DNA from: Ariolimax columbianus
Taxonomy: Eukaryota > Mollusca > Gastropoda > Stylommatophora > Arionidae
Reading direction: 5' to 3'
Assembly (NCBI GenBank): GCA_036924085.1
Contig: JAVGWX010000005.1
Coordinates: forward strand, 93,503,764 to 93,567,763
DNA length: 64,000 nt
In this document: piece after piece, positions 48,401-61,700 of the stretch
How positions within the stretch are numbered: position 1 is the stretch's first letter
Layout of the letters: every line of letters starts with the position of its first letter
Notes under the pieces: model-generated
What the model was told of the DNA's origin: nothing
Databases searched by the model: none
The model's input: the letters and a program-made list of their open reading frames with translations, nothing else
Position numbers and translations under genes: made by a program

Positions 48401-51400
48401 AGAAAGTGCATCGTCGCTGGTAAGTGGGAAAGCAGATGCCATCAAAACACATCATAATGATACAGACTTGGTACGGGAACTTAGAAACCAGGTATGTGTG
48501 TGTCATGTTTCTTCTGTGAGAAAGCCAGGACCCAATTTGTGTATGATTCATATTGGAGCAAACATATTTGCTCATCCATATCGTCTTCCTGATTTCATTT
48601 TTAGCGTCACCCATTTTCCATTATTATATGTTCCAGTATTTTGCTGTCTATTGTAGATTTTAAGTCTACTTTGCTAATTATCACTTTTTTTGTTTCTCTG
48701 TATTAATGTCCAATCCATGCACTTGACATCCATACACTTGACATTTGTTCAATACTTGAATTACCAATTCCTGTAGTTCCTGTTCTGCCAGAACTGTGTC
48801 CTCCACACATCTGAGATTATTTATTGATACTTCCACCGAAAATGGGTCTTGGCATCTCCTGTGTTAAAAAATATGATCTGTGTTAATATTAAACTGACAA
48901 GGGGATAGTACGCATCCTTGTCACACTCCTCTTTTCACATCTATCTCTTTTCACATCTATCTCTTTTCACATCTATGCACGGTGAGCAAAGCCTGCCAGA
49001 TATTACAGTGTTATTTTGCTCCCAGTAACTGGGTATATGTTACTGATTATTCTCGTGTCTTTCATATCTATACCTATATTTTCCAGACGTGATTATTTTC
49101 CCATGCTGGACTTTGTCAAATACATTTCTGTAGTCTTAAAAGCACTTATAAACGTTTTTCTGTATTTTTATATACTCACACCCAGTTTGTGTGTCATTTT
49201 TCTTCTGTGAGAGAACCCAGACCAAGTTTTTATTTCATGTTTCTTCTGTGAAAGAACCCAGACCCAGTTTGTGTGTCATGTTTCTTCTGTGAGAGAACCC
49301 AGACTCATTTTTTATGTCAATGAATCATGGGGATTCCGTGGCAAAATGGTTAAGTCGTTGGCCTTGTGATTAGGTGGTATGGGTTCGACTCCGGACTCCG
49401 CCGTCTTTTTCACGGGTACTTGATGCGGAGTTCCCTACATCTCGTAGCAGCCCCCTAGTCATCTTGTCCTTGACTTGCCACTGGGATCAGGTGGCACGAG
49501 ACGAAAGAGTGAGGATAAAAGGTAGCGCACTTAATCCTTACTAAAAATAGCGCTACCAAAATAAATTATGCCATCATTGTCTACGATGGATGGCAGCCTT
49601 TGCCTTGCCTTTTGCCTTGTTTCTTCTGTGAAAGAACACAGAACCATTTTTGTGTGTGTTGTGTATTCTTCATTTGTGCCATTAATATCTTGATAGAAGA
49701 AAGAGTGGATACCGATAAAATGTACAAAATAATAGAACTTACAACTCATTTTAGTGTTGACGCAAACATTAAAAGATGAAAAAATAGATCATCATCACAA
49801 GAGATGACAGCCTGAGACTGACAGATGTTGTGATGACCTAAGCTGACAGATGTTGTGATGGCCTAAGCTCATGACCATGTCATCAGAGTAGAGTAGGACT
49901 AAGAAAATGTTTGGACAAACCTGAAACAGATATCAAAGCAACTGACTGAAAGTGGAACAGATTATGAATGGTTCTGAATGTACCTGTGATCAGGATGTGA
50001 CAGGTTCTGAAGGTACCAGGGAGCAGGATGTGACAGGCTCGAATTGTACGAGAACGAAAGTAAATGGAACAGTATATAATGCTTAAAGTCAAAACTTCCA
50101 GCCCAGCTTTGAAGGTATGGGATTACCAGGTGTAAGGTGTACGGGATGTTAGAACAAGACGCATGATCATGTAGTTGGTTATATTTGTTGTCTTATATGT
50201 GTAACATGTTGTCTTATAGGTGTAACATGTTGTCTTGCAGGTGTGATATATTTTAGATGTGGCAAGTTGTCCTGTAGTTTTTGAGAACTGGGTTTGCTTT
50301 CCCATTGTGATCATATCCTGGGGCCAGACTATACTAGTGACTAGTGCAGCATGTTTCCAGGTCCGCCACATAGAGGCAGAATAAGGGTTTCTTCTTCTTC
50401 ATTCGTTCTCAATCTCCCACTACCAAACCCTGAAATGGTTAGTAGCAGAATGTAGTCCAGAAAACGGAATGCGTTGTGTTGTAGTTTACAGCTTGGCTGC
50501 GATATTTGCACCTTTTGGTCCAACACATCCGACTTCAGCAAGCATTTTTTTAGTACCGGGATAGCATTCCCTCTTCGATCCCTTCTCCTTAGCCAGTCTG
50601 CCAGGATCACCACATGGAGGTGTAGAAGGGTCTTGGCAGCTCTGGTTCGTAAGCCCTGACGCTAGCGGTCAGCTATGGGTCGATGACCACTGCAGCTCAT
50701 GCGCTGCTCAGCATCTTGATCCCGAATAAGGGTTTGATCAGCTAGGGTTTGCTAACCCTGATGCAAGCAGTCGGCCATGAGTCATTGGCCGCTGTCAGCT
50801 CATGTGCTGCTGCATATTGACATCATGTGTCTTATAGGTGTGACATGGTGTCTTATAGGTGTTACATGTTGTCTTATAGGGGTGACATGGTGTCTTATAG
50901 GTGTTACATGGTGTCTTGTAGGTGTGACATATTGTCTTATAGTTGTGACATGGTGTCTTATAGGTGTTACATGTAGGTGTGACATGATGTCTTGTAGATG
51001 TGACATGGTGTCTTTAGGTGTGACATGTTGTCTTTATGTGTGACATGTTGTCTTTAGGGGTGACATGTTGTATTATTGATGTGATGTCTTGTAGAAGTAT
51101 GGCATCGTGGGTTGTTATCTTATAGGTGTGAAATGATATGGCTTAGTGGTTACAATTTTGTTGAAATCCCTAAATCATATGCCAGTTATTGTCTGTTATA
51201 CAGGGCCGTGTTGTAGAGCCGCTGAAAGATTTCCATAAAGATGAAGTCAGAGCCATCGGCAAGGACTTGGGTCTGCCAGAAGAGTTTGTATGCAGGCATC
51301 CTTTTCCAGGTACACATGTGTAGGTTGGTGTTGTAAATAGTTGGTAGTCTGACATGAATGATTGGTAGTCTGACATGAATGGTTGGTAGTCTGTCCTAAA

Positions 51401-54400
51401 TGGTTGGAAGTCTGACATTGCTGGTTGGTAGTCTGACATGAATTGTTAGTAGTCTATCCTGAATGGTTGGAAGTCGGACATGGTTGGTAGTCTGTCTTAA
51501 ATGGTTGGAAGTTGGATATGGTTGGTAGTCTGACATGAATGGTTGGAAGTGACCTGGTTGGTAGTCTGTCCTAAATGGTTAGAAGTCGGACATGAATGGT
51601 TGAAATCTGTCCTGAATGGTTGGAAGTCTGTCCCTAATGGTTGGTAGTCTGTCCTGAATGGTTGGTAGTGTGACATGAATGGTTGGTAGTCTCACGTGAA
51701 TGGTTGGTAGTCTCACGTGAATGATTGGTAGTCTCACGTGAATGGTTGGTAGTCTCACGTGAATGGTTGGTAGTCTCACGTGAATGGTTGGTAGTGTGAC
51801 ATAAATGGTTGGTAGTCTCACGTGAATAGTTGGTAGTCTCACGTGAATGGTTGGTAGTCTCAAGTGAATGGTTGGTAGTCTCACGTGAATGGTTGGTAGT
51901 CTCACGTGAATGGTTGGTAGTGTGACATGAATGGTTGGTAGTCTCACGTGAATGGTTGGTAGTCTCACGTGAATGGTTGGTAGTCTCACCTGAATGGTTG
52001 GTAGTCTCACGTGAATGGTTGGTAGTCTCACGTGAATGGTTGGTAGTCTCACGGGAATGGTTGGTAGTCTCATGTGAATGGTTGGTAGTCTCACGTGAAT
52101 GGTTGGTAGTCTCACGTGAATGGTTGGTAGTCTCACATGAATGGTTGGTAGTGTGACATGAATGGTTGGTAGTGTGACGTGAATGGTTGGTAGTCTCACG
52201 TGAATGGTTGGTAGTCTCACGTGAATGGTTGGTAGTGTGAAATGAATGGTTGGTAGTCTCACGTGAATGGTTGGTAGTCTCACGTGAATGGTTGGTAGTC
52301 TCACGTGAATGGTTGGTAGTCTCACGTGAATGGTTGGTAGTCTCACGTGAATGGTTGGTAGTCTCACATGAATGGTTGGTAGTGTGACATGAATGGTTGG
52401 TAGTCTCACGTGAATGGTTGGTAGTCTCACGTGAATGGTTGGTAGTCTCACGTGAATGGTTGGTAGTGTGACATGAATGGTTGGTAGTCTCACGTGAATG
52501 GTTGGTAGTCTCACGTGAATGGTTGGTAGTCTCACGTGAATGGTTGGTAGTCTCACGTGAATGGTTGGTAGTCTGACATAAATGATTGCTAGACTGATAT
52601 GGTTGGTAGTCTCACATGAACGGTTGGCACTCTGTCCCGAATGGTTGGTAGTCTGACATAAAAAGTTAGTAGTCTGGCATGTTTGTTAGTCTGGCCTGAA
52701 TGGTTGGTAGTCTGACATGAGTGGTTAGTAGTCTGACATGAGTGATTGGTATTAGTTTATAAAATTGGACAATGAACAAGCATTTGGAGTTGAGAATTAC
52801 ATTTTTGAAATGTGAATGTATAGAAGAATAGAATGAATCTCAATGAAAGGAAAAGAAATGAGGTCTTGGAGAAGTTGGGGAAAAAACTAATTATTTACTA
52901 AAACCAGAGACAGGCAGTTAAAACATTTTGGCTATATCAGATAACATAACACCTTTGCTGAAAACCAAATAGGAAGGAAAAGTAGAAAGCTTATGTGCCA
53001 AAGGAAGCCTATTGCAGCTAATCTTCGATGTTAACCTTTAGCACGCTACATCTTTTTAACGAAAAATGTGCATCTCGCTATAGTAGTCAACTTTCAAAAT
53101 TTGTAACTTTTCTGTTTGTTTGTCAATAAATATGATTTTCTTGTGTGTAGAGACACAATTGAATACATAACTTGTGGGTGTTATTGTTTTTTTTTGGTGT
53201 GTTTGCTAGTTTCTGAGTTACAAAAAGATGAAGTTGAAAATTTATGAAAATCTCAGAAAAATTTGGACTCGACCACTAGGCCTAGTCGCTCCGATAGAAA
53301 GCCATGGAAACCACAACAACGTATCGATACCGTGTTTACAATATCGACACAACTGTTAGTTTCCAATTCAAACATAGTTCTTTCATCTAAACAAACAGGG
53401 GACGGCGTGGCCTAGTGGTTAAGTGGCACGGCTCACAATCCGAAGGTGCTGGGTTCGATCCTCATCACAGCACCGGCCGTTACCCCGGGGAAGCAAACCC
53501 TTAGAAAATGCAGGAGGAAGCAGACCTTAACATAAAATGAATGCTGAAGTCGGATGTACTGGGCCGACAGGCGCAAAATAAAAACCACAGTGCAACGCAC
53601 ACCGCCTTGGGGATTAGAGAAATAAGGCGAACACAAAAAAAAAATCTAAACAAACAAAATAAATAGATCTACTCGATAAAGATCTTTTCCAACAACGCAC
53701 TTCACCTTTCACAAAAAGTCGACTTGCTCCAAACGTCATATACAAAATTAAAACTGTCCAAAAGCCATTTGTAATCTAACATACGATACTTTAACTGGCA
53801 AAATATCGTGTATATATGGATGACGTATTCAGCATTTAAAAAATGGCTGTCAGGAGTGTCTTGTTCCAAAAATATTATTTTTCTTCCGAACACCGTTTTT
53901 GTGTATGGAGCGTGAGTCTAGACATTCTTAACCAGTGCGCGCTAAAGGTTAACCCTTTTCAGGCCATGTTAATTTTGCAGATGTGTGTCTTTCCTTTCCG
54001 TCCGGGTCAAAATGCTAGATTCCTTGCTAAAAATTTTAATTTAAAATAAAACTCATTAGTATTGAACAAATCGAGCTAGGACCCATGCATACACCGACGG
54101 CTCTGTAACAAACACAACACAGAACGGAGGGACAGGAGCATTCCTGAACCTACCAAATGGCAGAAAAATAACACTGTCATTCGCTACTGGTAAGTACACA
54201 AGCAATTTCAGAGCGGAGGCAGAGGCACTGAGGGCGGCAGTGGAAGAAATGGTGACACACAGTGAAAATGAGAGCCATATAGTCCTGCTGACAGATGCTC
54301 TCGCCGTAGTCACAGCGCTAAAAAGCCAGAAAAACACTGAGCTTAATGACTTAAGAGCAGCACTCTGCAAACTGTGCCAGCAGTCCGCACCAAAAAGGGT

Positions 54401-55730
54401 AGTGGTACAGTGGGTCCCATCACACTGCAACATCCAAGGCAACGAGGAGGCAGACAGACTGGCAAAAGAAGGTGCAAGACTACCACAAACAGATACCAGT
54501 ATGACGTACGAAGAGTCAAAACGGCTTATCAAAGCCAGATACATGACCAAATGGGAAACCGAACATACTGGTTACACCAAAAACGATGCCTATTACCAGT
54601 TGAACCGAAGAGAGCAGGTCGTTGTCTTCAGACTTCGCACTGGCCACAATAGACTGAGGTACCACCTATTCAACAAATTGAAGATAGGGTGTACCGACGA
54701 ATGCTCGTGCGGTACTGGTAAAATGACCGCTGAACATCTGCTGCAGAACTGCCCGACACACGAGGATCAGAGAGAGCAGATGTGGCCATTACCAGTGGAA
54801 CTGCAAGACAAGCTCTATGGCAGTGGCGACAGCCTCAGGATGACCGCCACTTTTTTCGAAAAAATAATGGTTACTGTCTGACTGCGTACGCAGAAGAAGA
54901 AGAAGAACAAATCGAGCTAAAATTACGATCATAATTAAACGTTAAAACTATCTATGACATGAAGTATTCATAATAAAGATTATATATTAGTATGAAGTGC
55001 TAAATGACATTAATGCGCAGATGAAAATTGTAGAGAACAAATTAAAAAAAATATCTACCATGTCGAATATTTCACCGATATATCAGTCAATTCATTTGCA
55101 CTAAATTTTGTATTATGTGCCAAAGTCTGAATCGAGCATGTGTTGAATATCCACAAGTAATTCAGATGCACTATCATTAGACTAATCAAATAATTAATAA
55201 TTTCTTGGGTCTTGAAGCCAAGCTATCGTTGATGTCTAAAGACCATAAATGTGTTAATGGTGACATACTGGAAATAATCACAAAGTTAGGTGTCAATTTT
55301 TCACGCGTGAGTACAACCATTGTGTGCACCTAATAAAAAAAAATATTAAATTTAGCAAACTAAATCTCAGAACACAAAAGCATGTTTCAGAGGTCCATTT
55401 TGGTTGTGACGGACGGCCATTTTTAGGTTTTTCGCTGGCCAATTTCGTCATCTACGAGCTGTAAATGGAAAAATAGCAGCTGTTCTGAACTGACTGACAA
55501 TCAAGTTCTCATATTGTCTAAGTTTTCATATTGTCTATTAATAGGACCTGGTCTGGCTATCAGAGTAATATGCGCTGACGAGCCGTTCATGTGTAAAGAT
55601 TTTGCTGAAAATTCTGTCATGCTGCGAATAATTTCAACATTCTCAACATCTTCAAAGACTGTGAGTAAACATTTACAGTAATGAAAGAATGTTACTTTAA
55701 GCCCTCTTAATCACTCTCTTTCTCTCTCTC

Positions 55731-55766
<36 letters not shown>

Positions 55767-58700
55767 CCGCTCCCCCTCCCTCCCTCTTCCATTACTGAAT
55801 GATTATGTGACAATACAGTACTTAATGATTGTGTGCATCTGTGTGTGTAGTGCTTAATGAGTGTGTACATACTAAGCAATTGTTATATCACCATGATCGT
55901 TTGTGTTTTAGGTAAGCATTTTGTATAACCTTTGCCCTTATAACAAGAATAACACACAAAAAGTCTAACCAATATATGCCACCTGCCTCTAATGTGATGT
56001 TTTTAAAAAAAAACATTTTGTGTTTACATTGCTGCTCACTAATTAACCACAGATCGGCTGAATAAAGTCGTCAAAAATTGAGAAAGCAATATGAAAAGTG
56101 GGTTTCCTGTCCAGCTATGGTGACAGATGACTAAACATGTCTGGTGTCCGTGTAGGGTGATCATTATCTGAACAGGTCTGCTGTCCTGGTAGAGTGACAG
56201 TTAACTGCCCTGGTATTTTATTTCATTCATATGAAGAAAATCAAATAAAAAATATCCATTAAAAATATAACAAAATTTAGACATTTTAAAGAAAATTTCC
56301 TGCAGCCCACACTAGCAATTTTATATTTGTGGCTTTTGTACTGAAAAATCTGGCATTTAGCAATGTGAAAAGAACCTATTTGAAACATTGTAAACGGGAT
56401 CAAGACGCTGAGCAGCGCATGAGCTGCAGTGGTCAGCGACCCATAGCTGACTGCTAGCATCAGGGCCAGCGAACCATAGCTGCCAAGACCCTTCTACACC
56501 TCCACACGGTGATCCTGGATAACAGGCTGCAGCAGGGCAGACTGGGTAAGGAGAAGGGATCGAAGAGGGAATGCTATCCCGGTACTAAAAAAATGCTTGC
56601 TGAAGTCGGATGTGTTAGACCGAAAGGTGCAAATATCGCAGCCAAGCTGTAAACTTCGACACAACACATTACATTCTCCGGACTACATTCTGCTACTTAA
56701 GCTCTTTCAGGGTTTGTCAGTGGGAGATTGAGAACAAACGAAGAAGAAGAAGAAGAAACATTGTAAACAAAAATCTAGCATTCAGCAACACAATACTGCT
56801 TAGTTGTAATTCTAGAGGTTGACCAAATTCCAGAAAAGATTGTGGGCCCTTACTGGGAAGAAAAGAATAGGATCATTGTACCTCCATGCATGTTGTAAAA
56901 GGTGACTAAAGAGAGCTGTACATAGAGTTAGCAACCTTAAAGTGTCAAACAAAATACTACAGAAACCACAATTGCAAAAGTGCACAATGTACTTTGATGC
57001 AAGCTTCCTAAAGGAGGCCAGATGTAGTGTAAAATGGACATGAAGAAGTGAAAGCATAGAGCCATCACTGCAATTTTCCCTGTACTAAAGTTTGTGCCAA
57101 GAAACTATGTTTTTGTATCAATTTATTTTAAATGAGTTTGTCAACCCCCATGTACAATCCTCTTTAGTCGTCCTTTAGGAGGTTGCAGTGGGCCTATTGT
57201 TATCCTCTCTGGATCCACGTGAGCTTGCCGTAGTAGGGTTAGGTTAATTGAATAAGCCATTTCTGGTAGGGAAACTCAGTTGTCTTGAGGTAAGGTGTTC
57301 GCCTCGAGAATTTGAGATTGCGAGCTTAAATCACGGTGAAGACCGGGATCTTTTCATATGTATCATCCAGTTAAAATCTCTGAGTAGTGAGATCAGATCA
57401 GACACTCATGTGCAGTGGCGCATGTTAAAAATCACTTGGTAGTTGAAAATCGAAAAGAGTAGGCTTAAGGACTGCTGCTCTGGTAAAATTCAAGTTAAAA
57501 ATCTACTCAAATTTTTCTAGAGATTCTCGCCCCACAGAGAATAGTCGCAAAAAGGGAACTGTGTGGCTTTAACATAAGGACTTGGTAATGTGGTTAGCAG
57601 AAGGGCATAGATGACGCCTGACAGGCTATTGGGCTACCTTGCTCTAATTTACGCTTACACCACCACCAGTCCCAAAAATAGGCGATCGTATATTCCAGGT
57701 GCTAACCTAATGGTTGGTAACAGATACTGGGATTGATCTGGCAAGTCACCAGTGGATTTTCGCATGCCAAAAAAATATGAAACAATGGAGGTCACACCTT
57801 CTCACGACGTCTAACGGCACAAGTGGACCGAAGATAAATTAATAGATAGATTGCTGGTATGCAAATTATCTATATTTTTGGGTCTAACTTTCTTGTTTCT
57901 ACTGTAGCCGCACTCAGTGTTGAACAAGATCAGGTCGTGCTCAAGCCAGGAAGAACAGAATCAGCTGATGAGGATCACTTCCAGCTCAGCGCTGACATCT
58001 GTCCTACTTCCCATCAAGACAGTTGGTGTCCAGGTACTGAATGACTGCTGTAAATAAAGCCGCATTAATGAGCTGACTAATATGTTCACTGTTTTATTTT
58101 GTCATCTCATTGCATTTTTATTTTTTGGTAATTAATTTTGTTTTTGCGTTTGCCTTATTTTTCTATTCCCCAAGGTGGTGTGCGTTGCACTATGTTTTAA
58201 TTTTGCGACTGTCGGCCCAGTGCATTCAACTTCAGCATGCATTTTATGTAAGGGTCTGGTTCCTCCTGCATTTTCTAAGGGTTTGCTTTCCCGGAATAAC
58301 GGCCGGTGCTGTGATGGGGAGCGAACCCAGCACCATTGAGTTGTGAGCAGTCACTTAACCACTAGCCCATGCTGTCCCCTCTCATTGAATGAGCTGAATC
58401 ATTGTTTACTGTTCTGTTATCTCTCATTGAGAACTGGCAAATGGAGTTTAATGTAGATAAATGTACATTCATCTACATGAGTAGATCCAAAATGGAAAAT
58501 AATTAGAGAATGGTAGAGAAAAATATTAGAAAGATATAAAAGGAAAAGTGCCTATGGGTTATAATAGATGATACAGGTAAGGTCAGTGAGCAAGTCCACG
58601 TAGCGATAAGATAGGTAATTGCAATGTTAGGTATGATCAAAAGGAATATTGAACATAGGAGCATGGAAGGGATAGTCAAACTGTATAAAGCATTATTTAG

Positions 58701-61700
58701 ATCTAGATTGGAGTACTGTGTACAGGTGTGCAGTCCTTATCGTAGAGGAGATATAAACACGCTGGAATGAATACAAAGAAGAGAAACAAAACTGAAAACG
58801 GGATTCCAGAATTAGAGAAGTTACTTTAAAATGGTGTCGTTCATAAATTAACCATACCAATTATAGTCTAATTTATTCTTTCCTTTGATTATCTTATAAA
58901 CCTGTATTAAATCATCTCGAATTCTTCTCTTTTCTAGACACTGTAGGCCGATTTAAGTCTTTACTCATAACTCGTAATTGTACAAATTAATTTCAACATA
59001 TTTAAATGAGATTTGTTTTGTTGCATAAATGTTGTTTAGGAGGTTCATTCATGCTAGTCTCTCTAGAGCCTATCACAAGTGATGCTGTCTTGGCCATGGG
59101 TTTTGCTTTGTTTCAGATGTTTGAGATCATTTGGTAATTCACATTTTAAGGTTATTGATTATAAGTTATGGTAAACTCATTGTTTCCTTCTTCATCATAT
59201 AGTCTATTAACCTATTCTGACAATCTGGCAAGGATGTCATCTCTTTCTATTAACATTGCCTTGTTCTTCACTTGCACGCATCTTCCAGATTGCTGCATTT
59301 ATAATATTCTAAAATTTTTCTATGGGGAACTGAGATGTTAGTTCAGTCGGGCACAACATACTGACCAGGACATCACGTCAGGGTCAGGCACAATACACTG
59401 ACCAAGACCACAATCTATCTTCCATGTAGCGTTCCTTTGAAACAGGCTGTTTGGCACAACCACCTGGTGGACCGTGGTCCACCTTCATCAGCATGGTCGG
59501 GATGTGAGGAAAGAAACAACCCACCACTTAACGTCCTTTTCATGGTGCACAAAAGAGTAAACTTCCTCATTGTGGGCATTAAACAACAACTACAATTTTT
59601 CTATCTATCTCATTCACTGATCAGACATTGTTAGCCAGGGTCAGGAAAAATATACTGGCCAAGAGCCATATCTGACCTCCTCATTGGTCGTCCTGGAAAC
59701 GGGCTGTTGTCGAGGACAACAGTCTGGCTAACAAGGTGAGGTTCGTAGTGATCCCTGTAGTAGTGAGCAACATGTAGATGAAGCCAAACATAGCACAACC
59801 ACCTGGAGGACCCTGGTCAACCGTCATCAGCACGCTCGGGGATGTCAGGAAAGCTACTGCAACCTGCCACTTAATGTCCTTTTCTGGGCGCACAAAAGAG
59901 TAACCTACTCATTGTGGAATTTCGCAAACAACAATCTACCTCATTGGAGTTCTGTTAATTGCATGACTATCATTTTGCATTGTTCATTAAACCAGTTAGT
60001 TCTCTTTTGTTATTTTGCAACTATCTCTAATATTGTTTATTTCATTATAAAGGTTGTATTTCATTTATTTTTTCTTCATCATTGATACAATTTTTACCAG
60101 TAATCCATTTATTTATTTTCTTGTTCTTGTTTGATTTTGCTTGCATAAAGCAATTGTTCAGTAGCAGGTAGTGTCCAGAAAATTGTCATTTATTGTTTTT
60201 GTGTGACACTTATCAGGGAGACTGTCGGACATACAGCTATGTAGCAGCGCTCTCATCTGAGGAGGAGCCAGTCTGGGCAGATCTAATGGTTCTAGCCAAA
60301 ATTATTCCCAGAATTTGTCACAGCATCAACAGGTGGGTATGGCAGAATGTATATGATGTAGGTTGGACATGTCTTGACAAACAATGAATGTCATTTAAGT
60401 TGTAAATCTGGTTGGTCCTGTACAACTCTTAATCAAGAAGATGCTCTTGGATTTATTGGCTGTCCTAACTTGGTATTTGGTTGAGTCTGGTTTCATTGCA
60501 GACAACCAAACAAAACAAAAAATAAAAGAAATCACCTAGACACATAAGATGGTATTTCCTTGACAGTGTAAAATATGCATCATAACGACCTCGCTAAAGG
60601 GCATCATGGACACATGTCACATTTAAGAGAAAATGATGCACATGCAAAAAGCCAATTCTTGTCAGATAATCTAAGATGTTTGTGATTATTAAGTTAATGT
60701 TTATTTGAAGATATTTAGATTAGAAAAGACATTATTAAAGCAATTATTTAGTAATTTTACGTGAGTGCATTCTGGGGTTCCTCACTGCACCATGGAGTAA
60801 AAAATAGGCGCTTGGCTTCGTTCGTTCTCTGTTAATCCCCTGCTACCAAACCCTGACAAGAGCTTAAGAAGCAGAATGTAATCCAGAGAACAGAATGCGT
60901 TGTATCGTAGTTTACAGCTTGACTGCGATATATTTGCACCTTTCAGTCCAACACATCCGACTTCAGCAAGATAAAAGACAATTAAAGAAAGTTATGACTG
61001 GGGTTAGGAAAGTCATCACATAAAACAAAGTGCTACAAAAACTACAATTGTAAGAGTATGCAGTGTGTGTTGGCAGAGATTTCCTGGGTGGTGACATCTA
61101 TAGTGGTGGCCCTTTGCTTTGTAAAGAGCCAGGTGGGGGTAATTATTTTGTGATTGACACATAATGATATTTAGTGATTGACAACAGTTTGCAACTAATA
61201 ACTTCCTGTCTCCATTGGGATCAGCGAGCCAGAGCTGACCTAGGTCATATTCCGTCTTCAAGTGGTGGCCCTGGAAACAGACTGCATCTTTGCATCCTGG
61301 CTGAGAGAATAGGAAAGGCAGACCCAGTCCTCAAAATGAAGATGTGCTGAAATCAGATGTGTTAGGGCAAAAGGCACAGATATCGCAGAAAAACTAGGCA
61401 CAACGTAACAAGATGTCCTTTTCAGGATGAACAATGAAGAAGAAGTAATTAAATTAACACAGTTATATTTAGTGATTGACAGTTTATTTAGTGATTGACA
61501 GAGTTATATATAGTGATGGGGAAAGCGTGGGCTAGTGATTAAGTGACACGGCTCACAATCTAAAGGTGCTGAGTTTGATCCCCATCACAGCGCCGTCTGT
61601 TGCCCCGGGGAAGCAAACCCTTAGAAAATGCAGGAGGAGCAGACCCTTACATAAAATGTCTGCTGAAGATGGATGCATTGGGTTGACAAGCACAAAAAAC

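Larger units (their letters stand above)
48482..49680. repeat. ~41-46-bp donor-derived repeats in GMPS intron 10
   Basis: Unit AGARAACCCAG...GTGTGTCATGTTTCTTCTGTG: the first unit is the exon 10 end with its donor (48482-48520), others at ~48518-48550, 49185-49320 and 49618-49660, separated by a LINE remnant and a SINE. Confidence 0.7.

Noticed and set aside
49324..49395. tRNA gene
   Set aside because: A- and B-box-like blocks are present but the acceptor stem does not pair; it heads a SINE.
51579..52556. 325-residue open frame on minus
   Set aside because: Translation of a 21-bp tandem array; no start context, signal or family.
50817..52745. Possible CRISPR-like array
   Set aside because: Units are contiguous without unique spacers; the window is eukaryotic.
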